NCBI GenBank assembly: GCA_002726335.1 | Contig: PBSR01000017.1 | Span: 1-64,000 of the forward strand | Direction: 5' to 3' | Source: Gemmatimonadaceae bacterium | GTDB taxonomy: Bacteria > Latescibacterota > UBA2968 > UBA8231 | DNA length: 64,000 bases | Part shown: positions 9,204 through 17,416 of the stretch, piece by piece | How positions within the stretch are numbered: the first letter of the stretch is position 1 | How the letters are laid out: each line of letters opens with the position of its first letter | Program-made: the position numbers and the translations under genes | Notes under the pieces: model-generated | The model's database searches: none | What the model saw: the letters and a program-made list of their open reading frames with translations, nothing else | What the model was told of the DNA's origin: nothing

Positions 9204-10087
9204 GCCTCGGTGCGGTCGTCGCCGGCGAAGTCGGCAAACTCGTCCTGCAGACGATCGGCCCCCGCCGGATCGTCGAGTACGAGAAGCCGGTAGCGGAGAC
9301 GCAGCGTGTCATCCGCGCCGATGGTGAGATCGTCGTTTATCAGCAGGCCGGCGCCGAGCAGGTTGGCGCGTGTGAACCAGGGAACGGGATGACGGGGGTT
9401 GGTGGGGTGGTCGAACAGGGCCACGATGCCTCCCTGAGCCCCGGCGGCACTGACCCAGCGGGCCGGCTGATGCATGATCTGCTCGTGCCCCTGCCGCCCC
9501 TCGCTGCAACAGTGCCCCGCCGCCGCTTCGTTGCTGGCAAAGGGCGGACCCAGGCGCAGTTCGAGACCGCTGTAGTGACTCTTGCGCGAAGCGCCCAGAG
9601 TCAACGGCCCACCGACGGGTTGGATGGCCGTCTCGATGCGCCAGCGGTAGCCGCCGACACAGGGCTCGAAATCCCAGGCCCGTCGTTCGGTGGCCATGGG
9701 CTCGTCAGCGGCGTCCAACCACGTGAGCCCCTCGCGCACCCGGACCCCGGCGTCGGTGGTCCCCATGTCATCAAAACCGTCATGGCGCTGCACGCCGTGG
9801 GTGCCTTCCACGTGTTCGTACTTGTCCTTCTCCGGCAGGTACCAGGGGCCACCCCAGAGATTGGCCTCGTTGGCGTGGACCCATCCGTAGTACAGTCCGG
9901 TGTGCCAGGTATGGTCAGCCGGGCGATACTCGGTGACCAGCCGTCCCGATGCGGTGTAGATCGGGGCGAAACACGGCTTGGGTGAGTCGGCGCGCGGCAG
10001 ATGCTCGCACGCCCGGTACACCGCCAATGGCGTCTCACCGTCGAACAGATCGAACCCCAGGATCGTCTCCCGTACGGACAGTTTCAT
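9200..10087 (-). CDS. DUF6807 (PmoA-like) family protein
   Basis: This 295-residue protein resembles the family annotated as 'methane oxygenase PmoA' / DUF6807, which is unrelated in function to methane monooxygenase and is common next to Gfo/Idh dehydrogenases in carbohydrate-degrading bacteria. Hallmarks are [20 protein letters not shown] followed by HTGLYYGW, and a late [13 protein letters not shown]. The start is taken at the ATG overlapping the stop of the upstream epimerase gene. An upstream in-frame ATG at 10126 would lie inside that gene. Its role is probably sugar-derivative metabolism. Confidence 0.8.
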   Translation of the reverse strand: MKLSVRETILGFDLFDGETPLAVYRACEHLPRADSPKPCFAPIYTASGRLVTEYRPADHTWHTGLYYGWVHANEANLWGGPWYLPEKDKYEHVEGTHGVQRHDGFDDMGTTDAGVRVREGLTWLDAADEPMATERRAWDFEPCVGGYRWRIETAIQPVGGPLTLGASRKSHYSGLELRLGPPFASNEAAAGHCCSEGRQGHEQIMHQPARWVSAAGAQGGIVALFDHPTNPRHPVPWFTRANLLGAGLLINDDLTIGADDTLRLRYRLLVLDDPAGADRLQDEFADFAGDDRTEA

Positions 10088-11034
10088 GTGCTGGCTCCGG
10101 CGGTGGCGGTCTCGTTGCGAAACCACTCGATCGTGCGCTGCAGCCCGTCGTCCGGCATGACCGTGGGTTCCCAGCCCAGCTCGGTACGGGCCTTGGTGAT
10201 ATCCGGGAGTCGGATTTTCGGATCGTCCTCGGGCAGCGGCTTCGACACGATACGACTCGTGCTGCCGGTGAAAGCGATGATCTTCTCCGCCAAGGCACGC
10301 ATCGTCAACTCGGCGGGATTGCCGATGTTGACCGGCGTGTTGACGGTGGATGCCATCAGTCGATTGATACCCTCCACCAGATCGGTGACAAACCCGATGC
10401 TGCGCGTCTGCGTGCCATCGCCGTAGACGGTGACGTCTTCGCCGGCCAGGGCCTGGGTGATGAAGTTGGGGATCGCCCGGCCATCGTTGAGCCGCATGCG
10501 AGGTCCGTACGTGTTGAAGATGCGGACGATGCGTGTGTCGATACCGTGCAGCCGGTGGTAGGCCATCGTCATGGACTCAGCGAAGCGCTTGGCCTCGTCG
10601 TACACGCCGCGAACGCCGATGGGATTGACGTTGCCCCAGTATTCCTCGGTCTGCGGGTGCACCTGTGGATCGCCATAGGTCTCTGACGTGGACGCCAGCA
10701 GGAACTTCGCACCCTTGGCACGCGCCAGCCCCAGAGTCTTGTGCGTCCCCAGGGCTCCGACCTTGAGGATGCGGATCCCCAGGTGCTCGAAATCGGCGGG
10801 ACTGGCCGGACTGGCAAAGTGCAGGATGAAGTCCAGGTCGCCGTCCACATGCATGTATTCGGTTACGTCGTAGTGGACGAATTGAAATTTCGGATTGCCC
10901 ATATGGGGGGCGATGTTGTCGATGCGGCCCGTGAGCAGGTTGTCCATGACCACCACCTCGTGGTCGTCGGCGAGGAACCGCTCGCAGAGATGGGAGCCGA
11001 TGAACCCGGCACCGCCGGTGATGAGAATACGCAA
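10084..11034 (-). CDS. NAD-dependent sugar epimerase/dehydratase, UDP-glucuronate decarboxylase-like
   Basis: A 316-residue extended short-chain dehydrogenase. The Rossmann motif [10 protein letters not shown] is at the N-terminus, the Thr/Ser substrate motif is in [11 protein letters not shown], and the catalytic Tyr-x3-Lys is in [16 protein letters not shown] and [10 protein letters not shown] are typical of UDP-xylose synthase, with dTDP-glucose dehydratases the alternative. The TTG at 11034 is chosen because the Rossmann motif begins three residues later and AGAGAGG lies just upstream; no ATG or GTG is available nearby. It follows the wecB-like gene by 13 bases. Confidence 0.87.
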   Translation of the reverse strand: MRILITGGAGFIGSHLCERFLADDHEVVVMDNLLTGRIDNIAPHMGNPKFQFVHYDVTEYMHVDGDLDFILHFASPASPADFEHLGIRILKVGALGTHKTLGLARAKGAKFLLASTSETYGDPQVHPQTEEYWGNVNPIGVRGVYDEAKRFAESMTMAYHRLHGIDTRIVRIFNTYGPRMRLNDGRAIPNFITQALAGEDVTVYGDGTQTRSIGFVTDLVEGINRLMASTVNTPVNIGNPAELTMRALAEKIIAFTGSTSRIVSKPLPEDDPKIRLPDITKARTELGWEPTVMPDDGLQRTIEWFRNETATAGAST

Positions 11035-11047
11035 GACTTCGCCTCTC

Positions 11048-12151
11048 TTATCTGAGTTGAATGCCGTTGGCCAGCACCGCCACCAGGCGCTCGGCACTGT
11101 GACCGTCCCACAGGTCGGGAATGCGGCCGGCGGGAGACCCGTCGTCAAGTACGCGCTGCGTCTCGGCCACGATGTGATCGGCGTCGACACCGACGAGCCG
11201 ATTGGTGCCTTCGCTGACGGTCACCGGTCGTTCGGTGTTCTGCCGCATCGTCAGGCACGGAATGCCCAGTACCGTGGTCTCCTCGGCGACGCCGGCCGAG
11301 TCGGACAGCGCCAGCTGCGCGTCCTGCTGCAGCCGCAGCATGTCGACGTACCCGACCGGCTCGACCAGATGCATCCGTGCTGCTCCTTCGAGGCGTGTCT
11401 CCAGGCCGGTCTCAGCCAGTCGTTTGCGCGTGTGCGGATGCACCGGGAACAGTACGTCCACCTGTCCGGCGATACGCACCAGAGCATCGACGAGACCTGC
11501 AAGGATGGTGTCGTCCACCAGGTTTGAACGCCGATGCATCGTGACCAGCACGTACTGCTTCGGCGACAGCCCGTTGCGCGTCAACGCATCAGAGGCCTGC
11601 GCCTTCTCACGGAAACAGTGCAGCGTGTCGATCATGAGATTGCCCACACGATGGACACAGTGGGCCGGGACGTTTTCGGCGGCCAGGTTCTCGTCGGCAT
11701 CGGCCGAATAGGTGAACAGCAGGTCGGAGATCGAATCCGTGGCGATGCGATTGATCTCCTCCGGCATGCGCCGGTCACCGGAGCGCAGTCCCGCCTCGAC
11801 ATGGGCCACAGCGATTCCACGCGTGCTGGCCGCCAGACTGCAGACGACGGTGGAGGTCACGTCACCGACGACGACGACCAGATCAGGCTGCGTGTCGCCG
11901 AGAAGTGTATCGAACTTGAGCATGATATCCGCCATCTGTGGATTGATGCCGTCGCGGCTGGCATCGAGAAAGAAATCAGGCGGTCCCAGCTCCAGTTCCT
12001 CGAAGAAGATGTCGGAGAGCTGGTAGTCATAGTGTTGGCCGGTGTGCACCACCAGTGCCTCGAAGCGATCCGGATGACGGCGCAGTTCGGCGGCGATAGG
12101 CGCGATTTTGGGAAAATTCGGCCGCGCCCCGGCAACGAGGAGAATCTTCAA
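11048..12151 (-). CDS. wecB: UDP-N-acetylglucosamine 2-epimerase (non-hydrolysing)
   Basis: A 367-residue GT-B-fold epimerase that interconverts UDP-GlcNAc and UDP-ManNAc for envelope polysaccharide synthesis. The N-terminus has [12 protein letters not shown], followed by [36 protein letters not shown] carries the conserved Arg, His and Glu residues. [24 protein letters not shown] near the C-terminus binds the nucleotide. Length fits. It is the first gene of a four-gene leftward operon whose other members act on nucleotide sugars or their products. Confidence 0.95.
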   Translation of the reverse strand: MKILLVAGARPNFPKIAPIAAELRRHPDRFEALVVHTGQHYDYQLSDIFFEELELGPPDFFLDASRDGINPQMADIMLKFDTLLGDTQPDLVVVVGDVTSTVVCSLAASTRGIAVAHVEAGLRSGDRRMPEEINRIATDSISDLLFTYSADADENLAAENVPAHCVHRVGNLMIDTLHCFREKAQASDALTRNGLSPKQYVLVTMHRRSNLVDDTILAGLVDALVRIAGQVDVLFPVHPHTRKRLAETGLETRLEGAARMHLVEPVGYVDMLRLQQDAQLALSDSAGVAEETTVLGIPCLTMRQNTERPVTVSEGTNRLVGVDADHIVAETQRVLDDGSPAGRIPDLWDGHSAERLVAVLANGIQLR

Positions 12152-12230
12152 GACAGGGGTTCCAGTTCGGTCAGAGAGGTGCTGGAAAAGTAGCCGTCGG
12201 GAGTGGCGCGGGCAAAGTCCCGACCTCGAT

Positions 12231-12258
12231 TTGACCAGAGCCCCAATCCCGCTATCCT
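12231..12258 (+). promoter_or_regulatory. Candidate sigma-70 promoter for the 12266-13278 unit
   Basis: TTGACC at 12231-12236 and TATCCT at 12253-12258 are separated by 16 bases. Transcription would start near 12265-12266, at the ATG of the 13-codon leader frame, giving a leaderless message. Identified by eye only. Confidence 0.35.
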
Positions 12259-12265
12259 GTCTGCC

Positions 12266-12307
12266 ATGAACAGTTCCTGTATCGGTACGCTCGGCGACGC
12301 ACTCTGA
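12266..12307 (+). CDS. Possible 13-residue leader peptide coupled to the oxidoreductase gene
   Basis: ATG at 12266 opens a short frame (MNSSCIGTLGDAL) whose TGA overlaps the ATG of the Gfo/Idh gene (TGATG). The promoter candidate upstream places the transcript start at or next to this ATG. No Shine-Dalgarno sequence precedes either start, so the oxidoreductase may be translated by reinitiation after this mini-ORF. It could equally be chance. Confidence 0.3.
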   Translation: MNSSCIGTLGDAL

Positions 12308-13278
12308 TGTCGTCCCCGGTAAAGGTCGCCATGGTCGGTGCCGGCGGCATGGCCAACAGCGTCCACTACCCGTCGCTGGCCTCCTTCGATGATGTCGAGA
12401 TCGCCGCCATCTGTGACCTCGACGAGGAACGGCTGTCGAAGACGGCGGATCAGTACGGCGTTCCAGGCCGTTACTCAGACTATCGCCGGATGGTGTCGGA
12501 GACCGAGCCCGACGGCATCTACGTCATCGGGCAGCCCCACTATATGTATGACATCTGGATCTGGTGTCTGCAGCAGGGCCTCAATCTCTACATCGAGAAG
12601 CCCATGGGTCTCACCTGGCATCAGGCACAGATGCTGGCCTCGCTGGCCGAGGACAAGGGTGTCATCACGCAGGTGAGCCACCAGCGGCGTTCGAGTCCCC
12701 TGCTGCGCAAGATGCGCGATGCCTGCCTGGAACGTGGCCCCATCACCCACGCCGTGTGCGAATTCTTCAAATGCCAGCAGGCGCCCATGTACGGCGCCCG
12801 CGACCATATGATGGATGACTGCACCCACTCGCTGGATACGTTGCGCTGGATGTGCGGCGGCGAGGTCGTCGACATCGCCAGTCACTGCAAGCGCATCGAC
12901 ACGCCGGACATCAACTGGATCGGCGCCACGCTGCAGTTCGACAGCGGCGCCACGGGGTTTGTCGTCAACAGCTGGACCAGTGGACGACGTGTGTTCCGGG
13001 TGCAGATGCACTCACCGGGGGTCTACTGCGACGCGGAGGTAGAAAGCGAAGCCTGGCTCTACAGGGACGGTGACTACGACGGCGAGAAGTACGACTGCTT
13101 CGAGGTCGCCGGCGGCCGGACGAACTGGGAGGCCTACGGCTTCCGCGACAAGAATCGCGAGTTCATCGATTCGCTCAAGTCGGGCGAGGACGTGACGTCA
13201 TCCCCCTTCCGGGATTGTGTCAAGACGATGGAGGTCGCCGAGAAGATCCTGGCACAGGCACTGCTGGCGGGCCAGTAG
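12307..13278 (+). CDS. Gfo/Idh/MocA family oxidoreductase
   Basis: This 323-residue protein is an NAD(P)-dependent sugar or inositol dehydrogenase-like enzyme. The N-terminal Rossmann fold has VAMVGAGGMANSVHYPSL. EKPMGLTWHQAQML holds the conserved EKP motif with the catalytic-region Lys. The C-terminal GFO_IDH_MocA_C domain includes DHMMDDCTHSLDTLRWMCGG, where the DxxxH-like pattern binds substrate. The start overlaps the stop of a putative leader peptide. The convergent neighbour ends 7 bases away. The substrate is not identifiable from sequence. Confidence 0.92.
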   Translation: MSSPVKVAMVGAGGMANSVHYPSLASFDDVEIAAICDLDEERLSKTADQYGVPGRYSDYRRMVSETEPDGIYVIGQPHYMYDIWIWCLQQGLNLYIEKPMGLTWHQAQMLASLAEDKGVITQVSHQRRSSPLLRKMRDACLERGPITHAVCEFFKCQQAPMYGARDHMMDDCTHSLDTLRWMCGGEVVDIASHCKRIDTPDINWIGATLQFDSGATGFVVNSWTSGRRVFRVQMHSPGVYCDAEVESEAWLYRDGDYDGEKYDCFEVAGGRTNWEAYGFRDKNREFIDSLKSGEDVTSSPFRDCVKTMEVAEKILAQALLAGQ

Positions 13279-13285
13279 ACGGCGA

Positions 13286-14422
13286 TCAGCCTCGCGGGTA
13301 TTCCCCCTCCTGGAAGGCCACCTCGAGCATGGCCCGGAAGTTTTCAGGCCGCGCCGACAGCATGATGTTGTGGCTGCTGCCCAGGATGAAGCCGCCACCC
13401 GAGGCACAGTGCTCGATGGCATAACGTGCCTGCCGGCGGATCTCGTCGGGGTCCTCAGTACACAGATCGCCGCAGGAAACGCCGCCCCAGAGCGTCACGC
13501 TGTCCCCCACATCCCGCTTGTAGCGCTCTATGGGCTCGTGCGGTTCGATGGACTGATAGATGTCGACGCCGGCCTCGACCATGACATCGGTGAGGTCCTG
13601 CATATTGGCGTCGCAGTGGAAATGCAACAGCAGGCCGCCGGCGTGGACCTCGTCGCACATCTTGCGCAGGCCGGGCAGGAAGGCCCGGCGGAACGCCGCC
13701 GGTGAGCAGTAGGTGGTGCGTCCGTACCCGTAGTCTGGTGAGATCCGCACCGCGTCCAGTCCCCGCGCCGCCAGGTCAGCAACCGTGTCCCGGAAACCTT
13801 CCAGCCGTTCCGTCTCGGCCTCGGCAATCCCGTCGGGATCGTCGGCAATACGCTGCATCCATGCCGCAAATCTGTCAAAGCGTCCATCGATGTCGGTGGG
13901 ACGGTAGTCGGAGATGCCGAGACTGGGTCCGGCCGAGGCGATCAGGAAGTGAGTCTCGCCCAGTTCCTCGACGACGTGGTCCCACAGCTCCCACTGACTG
14001 CCGTCCGGCGGTGGCTGCTCCAGAGGCTCTGCGACAGCGGCTCCGGCCTGGGCCACGACGAACTCCTCTGTCTCGGGCACGAGCCGGAGGATGTTGCCGT
14101 CGCGGTCTTCCCAAGTGTCTGTCGTCAACCGTCGCGGCGCCTCGACCACCCTGTTGCGCGGGGGCACCTGCCACACGGGCAGGATATCCAGTCCGGTGCG
14201 GCGCACGAATTCGACGAGATCGCGCTTCTGGCCGGCCACGACCTCATCGCGGCGCCCCTCCCAATGAGCCTGCACTTCGCGCGCGTGGGAGCGGTAGTAC
14301 GTCTGACGCCCGAGGACGGCCTCGATGACGGGGTAATCGACATAGGCCTCCCCGACGGGTACCCGGTCCGCCTCGCGGTGCTGCACGGCGGCGTAGACCC
14401 GTTCTTTCGGCGTCATGGTCAT
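13286..14422 (-). CDS. Uroporphyrinogen decarboxylase-family protein (MtaA/CmuA-like)
   Basis: A 378-residue TIM-barrel protein of the URO-D superfamily. It begins TPKERVYAAVQHREADRVPVG, typical of the methyltransferase-type branch rather than HemE. LLHFHCDANMQDLTDVMVEAG contains a His-x-Cys pair at the position of the zinc ligands in corrinoid methyltransferases. WGGVSCGDL near the C-terminus adds another Cys. Two candidate ATGs exist at 14422 and 14416. It lies 14 bases downstream of the M6 protease gene on the same strand. A demethylase or sugar-related role is possible; the heme pathway is unlikely. Confidence 0.85.
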   Translation of the reverse strand: MTMTPKERVYAAVQHREADRVPVGEAYVDYPVIEAVLGRQTYYRSHAREVQAHWEGRRDEVVAGQKRDLVEFVRRTGLDILPVWQVPPRNRVVEAPRRLTTDTWEDRDGNILRLVPETEEFVVAQAGAAVAEPLEQPPPDGSQWELWDHVVEELGETHFLIASAGPSLGISDYRPTDIDGRFDRFAAWMQRIADDPDGIAEAETERLEGFRDTVADLAARGLDAVRISPDYGYGRTTYCSPAAFRRAFLPGLRKMCDEVHAGGLLLHFHCDANMQDLTDVMVEAGVDIYQSIEPHEPIERYKRDVGDSVTLWGGVSCGDLCTEDPDEIRRQARYAIEHCASGGGFILGSSHNIMLSARPENFRAMLEVAFQEGEYPRG

Positions 14423-14436
14423 ACTCTTCGGCCTCA

Positions 14437-17184
14437 CTACCGCAGCAACAGCATTCGGCGTGCTTCGGTCCTGTGATCGACGCGAAGCTGATAGAGATAC
14501 ACGCCGGTGCCGACGGGTGCCCCGGTGTCGTTGCGGCCGTCCCACACTGCCTGGAATGATCCGGAGGATATCGGCGGCACCGCCAGCCGGCGCACTCGCT
14601 GTCCGCTGATATCGAATATCTCGAGTCGCATACCACCGCCACGCGCCGCAATCACATCGCCGACACCCACGGAATACTCGATCGTCACAGAGCTGTTGAA
14701 CGGGTTCGGATAGCTTTCACCCAAGCCAAAGATGGCGGGCGTTCGCGGGTCGGATATCAGATGGGGTTCCCAGGCCACATCACCCTCCATACGCGAGCCG
14801 ACGGGACCGTCCTCCGGTGGACCCCACCAGTTGTGCGCCGCTTTGACCGTCAGCTCCGACTCGTTGACCAGCAGGGTGTGGGCGCCCTCCACCACGTTCA
14901 GCGACAGCCGGGCGGGAACCGCTTTTCCCGTAACCCTGACAGCGGTCGAGACTGCCCTGAACGAATTGCCGCTGATCCCCACCGTCGAGCTCTCCGTGAG
15001 AATGCCGGTCACCAGATCGGCGAAGTGGCTGCCGTCTACCTGGACGGACGTGGACTCGGTGGCGTGGAAACCCAGGTGGCCACCGGAAAATTTCGCCAGG
15101 CGCACCAGTCCGCGGGTATCCTCGGCCAGCACGTGAACGGGCTGGCCTCTGAAGTCCCCTTCGTGCAGGGTCAGCCGGCCCCCCCTGCGGCGGATCCCAC
15201 CCGCGGTGTTGGCCACGAAACGGCCGTCCTCCACCCTCAGCTCACCACCGCCGGAGACCATGAGTCCGTACCCGCCCGATCGGCTGACATCGATCTCGCG
15301 GGCGGTGACGATCGTGTGCAGACCGGTGGCGACGATGCCGTCGGCCAGAGAGTGATCGACCCGCACCTGGGCCAGCAGCAACGGTCGCGTGGCATTGACC
15401 GAGTGCACACCGGAAACGCCGTACTCGATCGATGTGTTCTCGAACTTCGCCAGGCCCGAAGCGAGGATGCGAACGCCGAACCAGTCCCCGGGTTGAGGCA
15501 CGTGTGCAGCCGAGGTGAAGATCACCGGGTCTCCGGACGTGGAACCGCTTCTCAACTCGCCCCCCACAATCAACTCGGTTCGCGACGGATCTTCGCCAGA
15601 GGCCAGCAGATCGGTGCCGGCCAGGATCACCGTACCGGGCCTGATGGTGAGCCGCCCGGTGCGGTCCACCGTCACGTCCGCCGCCAGCACGACGGTATCC
15701 TGCCACACGACTGCCTCATCGATCACCCCCGTCCAGCGACGATCCACCACATTGAAGTCGGCGAGCAGGGCGTCCCCGATCTGGCGCAGCTTGACGCTCA
15801 GCCCCGATCGCGACGCGGGATTGGATACGGGCGAAAACTCACGGTAGATGACACCGTCGAACGGATCGGTCGCGTCTCCCAGGTTGCCGGCGTGGCTGTT
15901 GCGGTAGGCCTCGCTGTGGGCCCAGAAATCGAGGTTGTCGCCACCGAGGAAGGGGGAGGGCTCCCGGCCGCCGGGAAAGGCCTGATCGGCGTAGAGCCCG
16001 TCGGCGCAGATCAGGTCAACGAGTTTATTGTCCTCGTTGTCGTTGCCACTGCGCTTGGCATTCACCTGCCAGATGAGTGCCCCCTTCTTCGGCAGGAAAC
16101 GATCGTAGTAGCTGACGTCCGGCGACCTGTATTCGATCAGGTAGTAAAGGTCCTCCTGTCTGCTCGGCAGGCGGTAGATAAAGCCGTCGTCTCGGGGATC
16201 TCGCAGAGACGCCTCCTCCAGGCGGTCATCGACGGTCACCAGGCGCTCGTTGGCTTCGCCGATCCAGCCCAGCGTTTCCAGACTCCAGGCGCAGAAGGGT
16301 GTGGGGCCTCCCCGTTCGTCCCAGCCGCGATTGCCGTGTCCCATGAGTCCCCAGTAACCGATCCCTCCCGAGTCGTCCTCTCCGGCATCTTCCTCCCCGA
16401 GGAAGGAGAGATCGAAAAGATCGGGAAGACCGAGAGCATGGCCGAACTCATGGGCCATGGTGCCCACCGCCTCGGCATGTGTCGAGGCACGCTGCGTGAT
16501 ACCGCCGATGCCCTTGTGGTGCTCATCCTTGCGGATTCTGATCTGGCCACCATTGGCGGCGGTGTCATCGGTCCGGTAGTCGGAGCGGATGCCGAGAATC
16601 GCGACCCCTGTGGCAGGGCCTCTGATAAACCCGGTTGGCGTCGATCGGGTGTTGACGAAGATGAAGTCGACGTAGCCGTCGTCGTCCCCTGAATTCGGCA
16701 CGCCGTCGGGGCCGTCGTTGTCGAACCGGGCGAAGTCCACGACAGGATCGGCAGCATCGAGAATGTCGTGGACAAACTCGCCAAAGTGGCCGAAAGCGTC
16801 GGCGCGCAACACGTCCCGGATGTAGTACGAGGCCGGTTGCCTGGCCGTGAACCATATGGGGACGACGTGGCCGACCAGGTCGAACTGTCCCTGCGACATC
16901 TGCCGGTAGTAGTGGGACAGGCTGCCGGGTTGGTCGATATCGAAGATCCGGCTCGTCCACGACGGCAGCAGATCCACTCCCGAATCCTCATCGGCAAACC
17001 GCGCGAAGAGCGTCACGGCTGTCACCTGTCCGCTGACGGTCCGGGCGGCCGACCTGGCAGCCGCGTCGGCCGGCCGCAGAGACAGAGGCTGCGTGGGCGG
17101 ACCACCGGCGCAGGTGGTGAGCGACAGCGCACCCGCGGGACGGACCACAAGCAACAGCAGGAAGAACAGGAACGGGATTCGGAT
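14437..17184 (-). CDS. Secreted M6-family metalloprotease with FlgD-like C-terminal module
   Basis: A secreted zinc protease of about 915 residues. The signal peptide is RIPFLFFLLLLVVRPAGALS. The M6 (immune inhibitor A-like) catalytic domain holds HEFGHALGLPDLFD, with His245 and His249 as zinc ligands. A right-handed beta-helix-like segment follows (about 600-810), then an adhesin-like stretch. The last about 95 residues form a FlgD-type Ig module starting ESYPNPFNSSVTIEYSV and ending in VYLYQLRVD, as in FCB-group secreted proteins where such modules can act as sorting domains. No ATG, GTG or TTG occurs in frame close to the signal peptide. ATC 17184 is chosen because AAGGGGAG precedes it by six bases. 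Confidence 0.85.
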   Translation of the reverse strand: MRIPFLFFLLLLVVRPAGALSLTTCAGGPPTQPLSLRPADAAARSAARTVSGQVTAVTLFARFADEDSGVDLLPSWTSRIFDIDQPGSLSHYYRQMSQGQFDLVGHVVPIWFTARQPASYYIRDVLRADAFGHFGEFVHDILDAADPVVDFARFDNDGPDGVPNSGDDDGYVDFIFVNTRSTPTGFIRGPATGVAILGIRSDYRTDDTAANGGQIRIRKDEHHKGIGGITQRASTHAEAVGTMAHEFGHALGLPDLFDLSFLGEEDAGEDDSGGIGYWGLMGHGNRGWDERGGPTPFCAWSLETLGWIGEANERLVTVDDRLEEASLRDPRDDGFIYRLPSRQEDLYYLIEYRSPDVSYYDRFLPKKGALIWQVNAKRSGNDNEDNKLVDLICADGLYADQAFPGGREPSPFLGGDNLDFWAHSEAYRNSHAGNLGDATDPFDGVIYREFSPVSNPASRSGLSVKLRQIGDALLADFNVVDRRWTGVIDEAVVWQDTVVLAADVTVDRTGRLTIRPGTVILAGTDLLASGEDPSRTELIVGGELRSGSTSGDPVIFTSAAHVPQPGDWFGVRILASGLAKFENTSIEYGVSGVHSVNATRPLLLAQVRVDHSLADGIVATGLHTIVTAREIDVSRSGGYGLMVSGGGELRVEDGRFVANTAGGIRRRGGRLTLHEGDFRGQPVHVLAEDTRGLVRLAKFSGGHLGFHATESTSVQVDGSHFADLVTGILTESSTVGISGNSFRAVSTAVRVTGKAVPARLSLNVVEGAHTLLVNESELTVKAAHNWWGPPEDGPVGSRMEGDVAWEPHLISDPRTPAIFGLGESYPNPFNSSVTIEYSVGVGDVIAARGGGMRLEIFDISGQRVRRLAVPPISSGSFQAVWDGRNDTGAPVGTGVYLYQLRVDHRTEARRMLLLR

Positions 17185-17255
17185 GGGGCACTCCCCTTGG
17201 AGTTGGGGGACGCGGGCACCGCATATGGTACAATATAGACGTCCATACCGCGTGA

Positions 17256-17284
17256 TTGACGGCTCCCGGACCCCCCAGTAGTTT
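17256..17284 (+). promoter_or_regulatory. Candidate sigma-70 promoter of dnaE
   Basis: TTGACG (17256-17261) and TAGTTT (17279-17284) have a 17-base spacer. It lies in the divergent gap between the M6 protease and dnaE and would give a 5' leader of about 125 bases. A weaker leftward pair (GTCAAT, 17 bases, TATATT) overlaps the same gap. Confidence 0.35.
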
Positions 17285-17416
17285 CGGCCCGAATCAACTC
17301 CCCATGTGACCGACCCCGCCTGTGGCTTCCCCTCCCGGGCAAACGGTCTGCTGGCCGCTCTCAAACGACCTTCCTCTGCCCTTGCGCCCACCCCCCCGTG
17401 GGCAGGAGCCCTTGCC

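Noticed and set aside
14761..16692. Long open frame antisense to the M6 protease (plus strand)
   Set aside because: The protease frame has the signal peptide, zinc motif and sorting module; the antisense frame has none and arises from GC-rich codon bias.
17185..17416. Possible start of the M6 protease at an ATG at 17418 or 17487
   Set aside because: These would add about 80-100 residues that overlap the dnaE ribosome site and lie in front of a perfect signal peptide.
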